This document shows, piece after piece, positions 52,262 through 61,588 of a stretch of DNA of 64,000 nucleotides. Positions within the stretch are counted from its first letter, which is position 1; every line of letters starts with the position of its first letter. A program made the position numbers and the translations under genes. Origin of the DNA: Nocardia sp. NBC_01329 (GTDB taxonomy: Bacteria; Actinomycetota; Actinomycetes; Mycobacteriales; Mycobacteriaceae); the NCBI RefSeq assembly GCF_035956715.1, contig NZ_CP108381.1:806001-870000 (forward strand), written 5' to 3'. Below the pieces are notes generated by a model. It saw nothing but the letters and a program-made list of their open reading frames with translations. It had not been told where the DNA came from and ran no database searches.

Positions 52262-53395
52262 ATGGCTCAGCATGTACGCATCGATATACACATTCTGCAG
52301 ACTGTTCCGCCGGCCAACCTCAATCGCGACGACCAGGGAAACCCGAAGGAAGCCGTCTACGGCGGCGTCCGTCGTTCCCGCGTGTCCTCGCAAGCCTGGA
52401 AGCGGGCAGCACGGATGCGATTCGAAGACCGTATCCCCAAGCAAGACCTCGGGACCCGCACTCGCAAGGTCGCAGCCGAACTGGCCAAACGACTCAAGGC
52501 ACGTACCTCTCTCGATTCCGAGAAGGCAGCACGCCTCGGCACTGCCGTTCTTGCCCCGGTCGGCATCGCCGCGGGGAAGAAAGCAGGCAACACCGCCTAC
52601 CTGCTGTTCGTTGGCAACCGCCAACTCGATGCAGTGGTCGACCTCGTCGCAGATAGAGCAGACGAACTCGCCGCGCTCGACGACCAAGCGCTCGAGAAGG
52701 CTATGAAGGACCTGCCGGTCGCCGACCAGTTCACTCAGAACCACCCCATAGACGTCGCTCTGTTCGGACGCATGGTCGCCGATATTCCCGCCCTCAACGT
52801 CGACGCTGCAGCTCAGGTGGCACATGCCATCTCCACACACGCGGTTGAAGCCGAGTTCGACTATTACACCGCCGTCGACGATGCGAACGAGAACGATGCC
52901 GACCCTGCCGCCGGAATGATCGGCTCGATCGGCTTCAACTCCGCCACCCTCTACCGGTACGCCAGCATCGGACTCGACCAGCTACACCACAACCTCGGCG
53001 AACCGGACGCTGTGCTCGAAGCGATCGACATCTTCGTCGACAGCTTCGCCCGCTCCATGCCCACCGGCTACGGCAACTCCTTCGCCCACCGCACCCTGCC
53101 CTCCCTGGTCGCGGTCGTCGTCCGGGAGGACCAACCCGTCAACCTCGTCTCGGCATTCGAGAATCCGATCTCCGCACCTCGAGGCGGCATCGCCGAACGC
53201 TCCGCCCGCGCGCTGGCCGAAGAACAGCGACGCAGCATCGAAATGTGGGGCGACAAACCCGCTCACGCCGCGTTCGCGCACGCCTTCGGCCCCGAAACCG
53301 AGAAAGACCTGGAAACCGCCTTCGGCGCCGCGGTAACAATCACCGAACTTCGCCAAGGACTGCTCGAACAGTTGCGCGGATACCTGAGCCGATGA
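52262..53395 (+). CDS. casC: Cascade backbone subunit Cas7e (Cse4)
   Basis: 377 residues. RAMP fold: HVRIDIHILQTVPPANLNRD, then YGGVRRSRVSSQAWKRAARM, the ADQFTQNHPIDVALFGRMVAD region, EAEFDYYTAVDD, TYGNSFAHRTLPSLVAVV-type sequence (MPTGYGNSFAHRTLPSLVAV), and VSAFENPI. Six copies form the spiral that holds the crRNA. The ATG at 52262 is 49 bp after casB. Confidence 0.94.
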   Translation: MAQHVRIDIHILQTVPPANLNRDDQGNPKEAVYGGVRRSRVSSQAWKRAARMRFEDRIPKQDLGTRTRKVAAELAKRLKARTSLDSEKAARLGTAVLAPVGIAAGKKAGNTAYLLFVGNRQLDAVVDLVADRADELAALDDQALEKAMKDLPVADQFTQNHPIDVALFGRMVADIPALNVDAAAQVAHAISTHAVEAEFDYYTAVDDANENDADPAAGMIGSIGFNSATLYRYASIGLDQLHHNLGEPDAVLEAIDIFVDSFARSMPTGYGNSFAHRTLPSLVAVVVREDQPVNLVSAFENPISAPRGGIAERSARALAEEQRRSIEMWGDKPAHAAFAHAFGPETEKDLETAFGAAVTITELRQGLLEQLRGYLSR

Positions 53396-54198
53396 CCGCA
53401 TCCACCGACACCTCGATCCTGCTGCTCCGCTTGGCCGCACCTCTACAGTCCTGGGGCGAGAACAGTAAATTCAACCGCCGCGAAACCCGGACCGAACCGA
53501 CAAAATCCGGAGTCGTCGGCCTCCTCGCCGCAGCACTCGGCCTCGAGCGCGGCGCCGATCTCAGCACCCTGACCGGACTCGCCATGGGAGTACGCACCGA
53601 CCAGCCCGGCACCTTGCTCCGCGACTTCCACACCGTCTCCGACTACCGCGGACAGCCGCTGAAACAAAGCGGAGTCAACGCGAAAGGGATCCAACGGCCC
53701 ACCACACCAGCGAAATACACCCACGTCACGCACCGCTACTACCTACAAGACGCTGCGTTTCTGGTCGGGCTCGCCGGTCCACCCGATACCGTCCGCGAAC
53801 TGGCTGCGGCGGTCAAGCGGCCGGCTTTCCCACTGGCACTCGGACGGCGTAGCTGCCCGCCCACCCAACCGATCCTGGCAGGCACACCCGCCTCGGAACT
53901 GCTCACCGCACTGTCCTCGCACCCATGGCAGGCCAACACAGCAGCCCGCGCCGGCCACCTGCGCGGCACCAAACCAGCTTTCGTGCATCTGCCGGTCACC
54001 ATCGACGATCCCGCTGGCGGCGAAACCCGCCAGGATGTGCCCATCACCTTCGGCCTTCACGATCGCAGGTATATGCAGCGCCGCGTGCGACACACCACCG
54101 TGCAGATCCCGACCGGATTCCCCGAGCCCGACGCCGCCGAGACCGGCAGCAGCGTGCCACCGGTCGGCCACGATCCGTTCTCCCTCCTGGACTGGTGA
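53392..54198 (+). CDS. casD: Cascade subunit Cas5e
   Basis: 268 residues. LLRLAAPLQSWGENSKFNRR begins the RAMP fold, followed by ETRTEPTKSGVVGLLAAALG and TVSDYRGQPLKQ, THVTHRYYLQDAAFLVGL, and LALGRRSCPPTQPILAG. It caps the crRNA 5' handle. The ATG overlaps the casC stop (ATGA). Confidence 0.94.
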   Translation: MTASTDTSILLLRLAAPLQSWGENSKFNRRETRTEPTKSGVVGLLAAALGLERGADLSTLTGLAMGVRTDQPGTLLRDFHTVSDYRGQPLKQSGVNAKGIQRPTTPAKYTHVTHRYYLQDAAFLVGLAGPPDTVRELAAAVKRPAFPLALGRRSCPPTQPILAGTPASELLTALSSHPWQANTAARAGHLRGTKPAFVHLPVTIDDPAGGETRQDVPITFGLHDRRYMQRRVRHTTVQIPTGFPEPDAAETGSSVPPVGHDPFSLLDW

Positions 54199-54208
54199 AA
54201 GGCGCCCC

Positions 54209-54991
54209 ATGACCTACCTCTCACGCATCCGCATCAACCCACTGCGGGCGCAGAGCCGGAAACTGCTCGCCAACCCCCGCGCCATGCACAGCGCCGTCCT
54301 GCACGGAGTCCCCGGCGATGCCACCGGTGAGCGCATCCTGTGGCGACTGGACACCGACAATCCACACCGGCCGTTGCTGTACGCGCTGACTCAGACAAAG
54401 CCCGACTGGTCTCACCTGATCGAGAACGCCGGCTGGCCCGGAGCCGACGGTGAACACGCCGACATCGCCGATTACCGTCGCCTCCTGGACAAGCTCGACA
54501 GTGGACACCGCTACGCCTTCCGCGTCACCGCAAGCCCAGTACAGAACACCAAAACCCCGCTGAAAAGCACAGCAGCCCAGGTTGCCCGGGCCGAAGCCCA
54601 AGCGCAACAGGCTGAAGCGCAGCGACCCCGGACAAGGTCACTGCGGCTCGGCCACCGGACAGCAGCGGCGCAACTGTCCTGGTTCCTGGACCGGACACAG
54701 AAGTGGGGTTTCCAGATCCCCTCCACCGAGTTCGAACCGCAGCTGCCTGGAATCGAGCTGGACGAGTCCGCGCCCGAAATCCTGATCAGCGCGCGTCAAC
54801 GACTGAATTTCGGGCACCCCGATCGAGACAACATGGGAAGGTCTCGGGTCACAATCCACACCGCTACCTTCGAGGGCCACCTGGAGATCACCGACCGCGA
54901 GCGGTTCACCGCCACCCTCCTCGCCGGTATCGGACCTTCCAAAGCATATGGATGTGGGCTGCTCACTCTCGCACCGATTCCCTCGGCCTGA
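54209..54991 (+). CDS. casE: crRNA endonuclease Cas6e (Cse3)
   Basis: 260 residues. Cuts the pre-crRNA at the base of each repeat hairpin and stays bound. SRIRINPLRAQSRKLLANPR starts the first ferredoxin-like domain; AMHSAVLHGVPGD carries the likely catalytic His; the family Gly-rich loop is GIGPSKAYGCGLLTL near the C-terminus. GAAAGG precedes the ATG. Its hairpin substrate in the array is CCCCGC-ACGC-GCGGGG; the degenerate repeat near casA keeps the same stem. Confidence 0.93.
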   Translation: MTYLSRIRINPLRAQSRKLLANPRAMHSAVLHGVPGDATGERILWRLDTDNPHRPLLYALTQTKPDWSHLIENAGWPGADGEHADIADYRRLLDKLDSGHRYAFRVTASPVQNTKTPLKSTAAQVARAEAQAQQAEAQRPRTRSLRLGHRTAAAQLSWFLDRTQKWGFQIPSTEFEPQLPGIELDESAPEILISARQRLNFGHPDRDNMGRSRVTIHTATFEGHLEITDRERFTATLLAGIGPSKAYGCGLLTLAPIPSA

Positions 54992-54992
54992 C

Positions 54993-55997
54993 ATGCCCGA
55001 CATCTGGTGGAAAGCCCACCCCCACGATCTGCACCGACTCCAAGACCGCATATCCACGGTCTACGTCGAACGATCCCATATCGACCGCGACGAGAACGCC
55101 GTGGTGGTGATCAACAAGAAGGAAACCGTTCGTGTCCCCGCAGCGCTGGTCGCGGCCATGCTGCTGGGGCCCGGCACCCGCATCACCCATGCCGCCGCGG
55201 CACTCCTCGCCGATTCGGGCACCACAATCTGCTGGATCGGGCAACAAGGAGTACGCATGTACGCCGCGGGGATCGGTCCGTCCCGCGGCGCCGGACTCTT
55301 GATGCAGCAGGCACACCTGGTAACCCGGCCCAAAGAACGGCTGAAAGTCGCCCGCGCCATGTATTCGATGCGGTTCCCCGGCGAGAACGTCAGCGACCTG
55401 ACCATGCAGCAGCTCCGCGGCCGCGAAGGAACTCGCATCCGACGCATCTATCGCGAGCATGCCTCGCGAACCGGCATCACTTGGCAAGGCCGCAAATACG
55501 TCGCCGGCGACGCCCACGCCACCGGCGACGACCTCAACCGGGTTCTCTCCGCCGCGAACGCCGCCCTGTACGGAATCTGCCACGCCGTCATCGTCGGTCT
55601 CGGAGCCAGCCCCGGCCTCGGATTCGTCCACACCGGATCGGCGATGTCGTTCGTCCTCGACATCGCCGACCTGTACAAGGCCGAATACACCATCCCCCTC
55701 GCATTCGACCTCATCGCTGACGAACTCACCGAAGAACGCGACGCCCGACTGGGACTCCGCGACCTCATTGCCGAGCGACAACTGCTTCCACGGGTCGTCA
55801 ACGACGTCCGAACACTGCTCGACGCCACCGGGGCCGAGGATGATCCCTCCGGACCGCAATTGTGGGATGAGAAAGTCGGCGCCGTCGATGGCGGCACCAA
55901 CTGGGCAGACAAGGAAGCCGACCTCATGCAACCCAGTTTCGGCGAGCAACAGCTCACCATCATCGGACCCGAAATCGAAACCCAGGTCGAATGGTGA
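54993..55997 (+). CDS. cas1: CRISPR integrase Cas1 (type I-E)
   Basis: 334 residues. With Cas2 it inserts new spacers at the leader end. Metal-binding residues: Glu in QLRGREGTRIRRIY, His in GFVHTGSAMSFV, Asp in LDIADLYKAE. The start follows casE's stop by one base. It is slightly longer than E. coli Cas1, with an acidic linker (ATGAEDDPSGPQLW) and tail. Confidence 0.95.
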   Translation: MPDIWWKAHPHDLHRLQDRISTVYVERSHIDRDENAVVVINKKETVRVPAALVAAMLLGPGTRITHAAAALLADSGTTICWIGQQGVRMYAAGIGPSRGAGLLMQQAHLVTRPKERLKVARAMYSMRFPGENVSDLTMQQLRGREGTRIRRIYREHASRTGITWQGRKYVAGDAHATGDDLNRVLSAANAALYGICHAVIVGLGASPGLGFVHTGSAMSFVLDIADLYKAEYTIPLAFDLIADELTEERDARLGLRDLIAERQLLPRVVNDVRTLLDATGAEDDPSGPQLWDEKVGAVDGGTNWADKEADLMQPSFGEQQLTIIGPEIETQVEW

Positions 55998-56001
55998 ACC
56001 T

Positions 56002-56409
56002 GTGACAGTCATCGTCCTCATCGCTGTCGCGCCAGGCCTTCGTGGCCATCTCACCCGATGGATGGTCGAAGTAAATGCCGGTGTCTTCGTCGGAAAACCC
56101 AGCCGACGTGTACGAGAACGCCTCTGGGAACTACTCGCCGACCGCGTCCGCGACGGCCAGGCCGTCATGATCGAACCCGCCAACAACGAACAAGGCTGGG
56201 CCGTCCGCACTGCCGGCCGCGACCGCTGGCGCCCTACCGACTTCGACGGACTACTCCTCTCTGCCCGCCCAAGAACACCCACCGCGCCCCGGAAAGACTC
56301 CCTCCAAGACCCAACAGAACCAGGATCCAGGCCAGGCCACGCAGCTGACAGCAGCGCGCTGACCGAAGTAAATGAAAAAGGCGCGACTGGCGAACAAACA
56401 CGCAGGTAG
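56002..56409 (+). CDS. cas2: Cas2 (Cas2e) with C-terminal extension reaching the CRISPR leader
   Basis: 135 residues from a GTG 4 bp after cas1. Residues 1-90 are a normal Cas2e (MTVIVLIAVAPGLRGHLTRW, MVEVNAGVFVGKPSRRVRER, NNEQGWAVRTAG). The last 45 residues are Pro/Ser/Thr-rich (RTPTAPRKDSL) and appear disordered. The 3' end encodes LTEVNEKGATGEQTRR using the very bases of the array leader, and the stop codon is 6 bases before the first repeat. Coding and leader functions therefore share sequence. Confidence 0.9.
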   Translation: MTVIVLIAVAPGLRGHLTRWMVEVNAGVFVGKPSRRVRERLWELLADRVRDGQAVMIEPANNEQGWAVRTAGRDRWRPTDFDGLLLSARPRTPTAPRKDSLQDPTEPGSRPGHAADSSALTEVNEKGATGEQTRR

Positions 56410-56415
56410 AGAAGT
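56363..56415 (+). promoter_or_regulatory. Leader of the main CRISPR array
   Basis: CCGAAGTAAATGAAAAA (56363-56379) recurs before the one-spacer array as CGAAGTGAATGAAAAA at almost the same distance (about 35 nt) from the first repeat, and both leaders end AAGT just before the repeat. Candidate integration signal for Cas1-Cas2. It overlaps the end of cas2. Confidence 0.7.
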
Positions 56416-59400
56416 GTCGGCCCCGCACGCGCGGGGATGGTCCTTCTCCGGCGATGAGACACCTGACTGGAGCTCGGTCGGCCCCGCACGCGCGGGGATG
56501 GTCCGTTAGTGGTGTCGACCTCGGCCTTTTTCAGCGAGTCGGCCCCGCACGCGCGGGGATGGTCCATGCGGGGCAGCCGAGAGATGGGACGTGGGCCGGT
56601 CGGCCCCGCACGCGCGGGGATGGTCCCCCCACTTATCAGAGACATCCCGGAGATACCGAGTCGGCCCCGCACGCGCGGGGATGGTCCCGACCAGGGCTTA
56701 TGGGAAGAGCCCTCCCCGATGTCGGCCCCGCACGCGCGGGGATGGTCCGGTGCCGAGCCTGTGTACGTGGACAGCCAGGGCGTCGGCCCCGCACGCGCGG
56801 GGATGGTCCGATCCGCCGTACCTGGCGACGTCTGGCTCGGCAGTCGGCCCCGCACGCGCGGGGATGGTCCTGGCCACTCGTCATCGTGGTCATCGACGAG
56901 GCAGTCGGCCCCGCACGCGCGGGGATGGTCCCAGGACCTCGACAACCGGCTCATCTACTGGGCCGTCGGCCCCGCACGCGCGGGGATGGTCCCGCTCATG
57001 CCAGTCCTGCGCCGACTGCCCCGGCGTCGGCCCCGCACGCGCGGGGATGGTCCGCTGGATTCACCCGGCTCCGGTCCCCGTACTGCGTCGGCCCCGCACG
57101 CGCGGGGATGGTCCGTTACAGGCCGCCCCAGGTCAGGACCCTTTTTCGTCGGCCCCGCACGCGCGGGGATGGTCCTCCGCAGCACTGGCTCAAGGTCGAC
57201 TACCTCGAGTCGGCCCCGCACGCGCGGGGATGGTCCGCCATTTGACGTCGCCTACCGCGAGCACGCCATGTCGGCCCCGCACGCGCGGGGATGGTCCGGC
57301 GGGCCGCTGATTCCGCACCGCCCGCCGCCGGTCGGCCCCGCACGCGCGGGGATGGTCCCTGGCCGGTGCCCTTGGTTTCTTAGCTGGGGATGTCGGCCCC
57401 GCACGCGCGGGGATGGTCCCTCGTCGAGCGTGGCCGCACCAGCGCGGGCACCGTCGGCCCCGCACGCGCGGGGATGGTCCCTGCTGGCGCGCATGTATTG
57501 GGTGACAGGGTGCGTCGGCCCCGCACGCGCGGGGATGGTCCTTCGATGGCCTCGGCCCGAGCGTCCCGCAGGGTGTCGGCCCCGCACGCGCGGGGATGGT
57601 CCGCCAGCACGCGGCGACCCTGCTCGGCCAGTGTGGTCGGCCCCGCACGCGCGGGGATGGTCCCAGGTACTCGCCGATCTGCTGTTGCGACAGAGTGTCG
57701 GCCCCGCACGCGCGGGGATGGTCCATGCCTTGTGCGACTGGCAATTTGGGTTGCCAGGTCGGCCCCGCACGCGCGGGGATGGTCCGTCGGGCAACTGCGC
57801 CAGGGTGATGGGAGCGGTGTCGGCCCCGCACGCGCGGGGATGGTCCACGAGTGATACCGGCGAACTCTCGCACGCCGGGGTCGGCCCCGCACGCGCGGGG
57901 ATGGTCCGAGGTCCGCGAGGACATCATCAAGCGCACCCTGGTCGGCCCCGCACGCGCGGGGATGGTCCTCGCTCGACGTTGCCGCGGTCAGTCAGGGGGT
58001 AGTCGGCCCCGCACGCGCGGGGATGGTCCCCTCTCACAGCCACTCGCCGGGCGGGGGTGCTCGTCGGCCCCGCACGCGCGGGGATGGTCCTATGTGCACT
58101 TGACCGGCGGTTTGCCCGGTGGCGTCGGCCCCGCACGCGCGGGGATGGTCCTCGATATAGGCGGTACCCGCCTCGTCCACGGTGGTCGGCCCCGCACGCG
58201 CGGGGATGGTCCCGGCGGTGTGCGGTCCCGCATCCCGGGGTAGAGGTCGGCCCCGCACGCGCGGGGATGGTCCGACACCTGGCAGTGCGTCGGCATGCTG
58301 CCGTTGGTCGGCCCCGCACGCGCGGGGATGGTCCTTCGGCGAGCCCAGGAAGCGGGCGCACGGTCTCGTCGGCCCCGCACGCGCGGGGATGGTCCGCGAT
58401 GCAGGCGATGTGGTCGGCGGCCAACGTCGTCGGCCCCGCACGCGCGGGGATGGTCCGCACGGGATCCAGCCGCGCCGGTTCTCCGGGTCGTCGGCCCCGC
58501 ACGCGCGGGGATGGTCCTTTCAGTGCGCCGAACTCGCGTTTGCGTGACGCGTCGGCCCCGCACGCGCGGGGATGGTCCAGCCCGCAACGAGCGACACGTC
58601 CCACTTAAGTCGTCGGCCCCGCACGCGCGGGGATGGTCCGAACTCCGATACCCGGCAAGGTCAGTCGGCGCGGTCGGCCCCGCACGCGCGGGGATGGTCC
58701 ATGCCGTGCGCTGGCGCGGTATCGGGAGAAGAAGTCGGCCCCGCACGCGCGGGGATGGTCCCACATACGGCTTATGAGACCGCTGTTCTCACCAGTCGGC
58801 CCCGCACGCGCGGGGATGGTCCTTCCCCAAGCTTGCGCGAGGCCCTGCTGGACTCGTCGGCCCCGCACGCGCGGGGATGGTCCTCGAAATGTGGTGAGGG
58901 TGAGAGCGGGCAGGCAGTCGGCCCCGCACGCGCGGGGATGGTCCGGCTTGGCAGCTTCGTGTAATAGACGAGGTGCAGTCGGCCCCGCACGCGCGGGGAT
59001 GGTCCAGAGACCGCGTCGCGGATTGCGTCGCCTCGGCCGTCGGCCCCGCACGCGCGGGGATGGTCCGCCTGTCGACAAGAGTGTCGGCATCGGCAAGTAG
59101 TCGGCCCCGCACGCGCGGGGATGGTCCGGCCGATATCGCCTACGCCGCGGCAACGGAGTGGTCGGCCCCGCACGCGCGGGGATGGTCCGGGCAGACCATG
59201 GACAGCACGATCGGCGATCAGGTCGGCCCCGCACGCGCGGGGATGGTCCCGACTTGGAGTGTTCTTCTTCGTCGAGTCCGATGTCGGCCCCGCACGCGCG
59301 GGGATGGTCCCTACTGGCGCATGACCCGCGTCTCCGTCCACCAGTCGGCTCCGCACGCGCGGGGATGGTCCGGACGAGGAGACGGCGTCGGCCCCGCACG

Positions 59401-59793
59401 CGCGGGGATGGTCCGCACTGGCGTTACGTTCGGGGTCGTCTGATTTTGTCGGCTCCGTACGCGCGGGGATGGTCCACCCGAGTAGACCAGCATCGCGCCG
59501 AGCAGGATGTCGGCCCGGCACGCGCGGGGATGGTCCTCGGTCGACGCCGGGCATCTTGTCGTCGTGCACGTCGGCCCCGCACGGGCGGGGATGGTCCTAC
59601 CGATCCGAACAAGATGAAGTACGGCCTGGTGTCGGCCCCGCACGCGCGGGGATGGTCCGCGGCACCGGTGCGACGGCTGCGGCCTGAGCTCGTCGGCCCC
59701 GCACGCGCGGGGATGGTCCCAGCATTGGATCGTCTTCTACCGGCGGACCAGGTTCGCGGAAGGTAGTTGGCCCCGCACGCGCGGGGAGGGTCC
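56416..59793 (+). CRISPR. Main type I-E CRISPR array, 56 repeats and 55 spacers
   Basis: 28-nt repeats (GTCGGCCCCGCAC...CGGGGATGGTCC) with 33-nt spacers, period 61. Repeats 1-48 are identical by eye. From repeat 49 (59344) many carry changes: GGCTCC at 59344 and 59448, CCCGGCAC at 59509, CACGGGCG at 59570, GTTGG and GGAGGG in the last (59766). Degeneration at this end and the shared motif at the other place the leader next to cas2. One spacer is only 15 nt (59372-59386); the last is 46 nt (59720-59765). Two others are 34 and 32 nt. The base after each repeat is variable, so the PAM may be a dinucleotide as in other 28+33 I-E systems. Confidence 0.97.
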
Positions 59794-60234
59794 GACATCG
59801 GTGACACGTGACTACTCGGCGAACCTACCGCAACGAGACGACTCCGTGTATGGACCTCGAACGACCATGAGGACTACCAGCGGCGGACGCCCGCCCGGGT
59901 CTCTGGCGCCTGTGCCAAGCTCATTCACTCCTTGGTCTGTTCGGCCCGGTCCAAACCCACGGCGGCATCCGTCCAGGGTGGAATCAGAACAGGGCCAGGA
60001 CGCCCCGTGGGCACCGGTCATATAAACCCCGGCAGTGCCCCCCGGGTATTCCGCGTGGCGTGGTGTGCGGAGTGACAGACGCCATTTCCCTTCCACCAGC
60101 GGGATGGGAAACCCCACTTGGTCAGTCGGCTCCAACCTCGCTGCTCCCGGGGTGGGCCCATCTGGCCCGACGGCACAGTCTGTGGCGTCCAAGGCCACGG
60201 TTATGCCGGCGCCATCTCTGTCATCCGGGCAAGT
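59794..60234. other. Trailer region after the array
   Basis: About 440 bp from the last repeat to the duplicated promoter element. No gene is supported on either strand; a minus-strand frame here is open only by base composition. CCCCGGCAGTGCCCCCCGGG-type short inverted repeats are present but unremarkable. Confidence 0.45.
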
Positions 60235-60367
60235 AAATCCAGGAATGTCGGTGGTGCCTGCACTGTTATGAATCGTGTGGAATTTGTAGAAAAATTGTAG
60301 AAAGAGGGGGGAGACCCCAAAGATGCCCAGGTCAACGGTGGGATAGGCTTTGTCGGTCATGAAGTCG
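60235..60367 (+). promoter_or_regulatory. Cysteine desulfurase promoter (element B, copy 2)
   Basis: Contains two TTGTAGAAA motifs (60281-60303), a GGGG/CCCC hairpin (60306-60318), a TAGGCT -10 box (60344-60349) and the ATG 9 bases on. About 90% identical to 38857-38984, 21.4 kb upstream in the same orientation. The iterated motif sits about 45-60 bases before the -10 box, where an activator could bind. Confidence 0.7.
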
Positions 60368-61585
60368 GCTTTCCCGGGTGCTGTCAGCGGTGTGCCCACG
60401 ACGGTCTACCTCGATCATGCGGCGACCACACCGATACTTCCCGTCGCGATCGAGGCGATGAACGCTGCCTTCGCGCTGTCCGGAAACGCGTCCTCGCTGC
60501 ACGGATCGGGCCGGGTGGCCCGACGGCGGCTGGAGGAATCGCGGGAATCGATCGCCGCGGATCTGGGCGCGCGCCCCTCCGAGGTCATCCTGGCCTCCGG
60601 CGGAACCGAGAGCGACAACCTCGCGATCAAGGGCATCTATTGGGCCCGTCGGGACGCGGACCCGCGATGTAACCGGATCCTGGCCGGTGCCACCGAACAT
60701 CACGCGGTCCTCGACGCGGTGGAGTGGCTGGAGCGACACGAGGGCGCCCGGGTCACCTGGTTGCCGGTGGACGCCGCCGGAATCGTGCCTCCGGAGGTAC
60801 TGCGCGAGGCGCTGGCCGAGCACGCCGACGAGGTCGCACTGGTCACCGTGATGTGGGCCAACAACGAGATCGGTGCCATCCAGCCGATCCGGGAACTCGC
60901 GGAGATCGCGCGGGTCGCGGGAGTGCCGATGCACAGCGACGCGGTCCAGGCGGCGGCGCAGTTACCCATCGATTTCGCCGCCAGCGGGCTCGCGGCGGCG
61001 AGTTTCGCTGCCCACAAACTGGGTGGGCCGCACGGTGTGGGCGTTCTGCTGCTCGGTCGGCAGGTGGGCTGTGTGCCGCTGCTGCACGGCGGCGGTCACG
61101 AGCGGGACCTGCGCTCGGGCACCTCCGACGTCGCGGCGGCGGCCGGGCTGGCCGCCGCGCTGCGGCAGACCGTGCTGGAGATGCCGGCCCGGGCCGGGGA
61201 GCTGGCCGCGTTGCGCGACGAACTGATCGCAGGGGTTCGGCAGGCGGTCCCGGACTCGGTACTCAACGGCCCGCACGACGAACGACGCTTGCCGGGTAAC
61301 GCCCATTTCACGTTCCCCGGTTGTGAGGGCGATTCGCTGCTGATGCTGCTGGACGCCGCGGGAATCGAATGTTCCACCGGCTCGGCGTGCACCGCCGGAG
61401 TGGCCTCGCCGAGTCATGTACTGATCGCGATGGGCGTGGGGGCCAGGGAGGCGCGCGGGTCGCTCCGGTTTTCCCTTGGACATACGTCGCAGCGGTCCGA
61501 TATCAATGCATTACTGGAAGTGTTGCCGCAGGTGGTGGAACGAGCCAGGGCCGCGGGTCTGGCCGATGCGAGAGGAGGTGCGTAG
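60359..61585 (+). CDS. iscS: Cysteine desulfurase (IscS/NifS-like)
   Basis: 408 residues. PLP enzyme that takes sulfur from cysteine for Fe-S clusters and tRNA thiolation. N-terminus [49 protein letters not shown]; Lys in [19 protein letters not shown] binds PLP; the sulfur-carrying Cys lies in [19 protein letters not shown]. mnmA, which uses the persulfide, follows 3 bp downstream. ATG 60359 is preferred to the TTG at 60350. As recalled, Rv3025c is the M. tuberculosis orthologue. Confidence 0.94.
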   Translation: MKSAFPGAVSGVPTTVYLDHAATTPILPVAIEAMNAAFALSGNASSLHGSGRVARRRLEESRESIAADLGARPSEVILASGGTESDNLAIKGIYWARRDADPRCNRILAGATEHHAVLDAVEWLERHEGARVTWLPVDAAGIVPPEVLREALAEHADEVALVTVMWANNEIGAIQPIRELAEIARVAGVPMHSDAVQAAAQLPIDFAASGLAAASFAAHKLGGPHGVGVLLLGRQVGCVPLLHGGGHERDLRSGTSDVAAAAGLAAALRQTVLEMPARAGELAALRDELIAGVRQAVPDSVLNGPHDERRLPGNAHFTFPGCEGDSLLMLLDAAGIECSTGSACTAGVASPSHVLIAMGVGAREARGSLRFSLGHTSQRSDINALLEVLPQVVERARAAGLADARGGA

Positions 61586-61588
61586 CGT

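Noticed and set aside
56444..59765. Self-targeting spacers against genes in this window
   Set aside because: I noticed no match, but I could not compare all 55 spacers systematically; a sequence search is needed.
56454..59766. Long open frames on both strands across the CRISPR array, some over 400 codons
   Set aside because: They are made of the repeat read in different frames (for example SAPHARGWS or PRTRGDGP), with no start signals; the array explains them.
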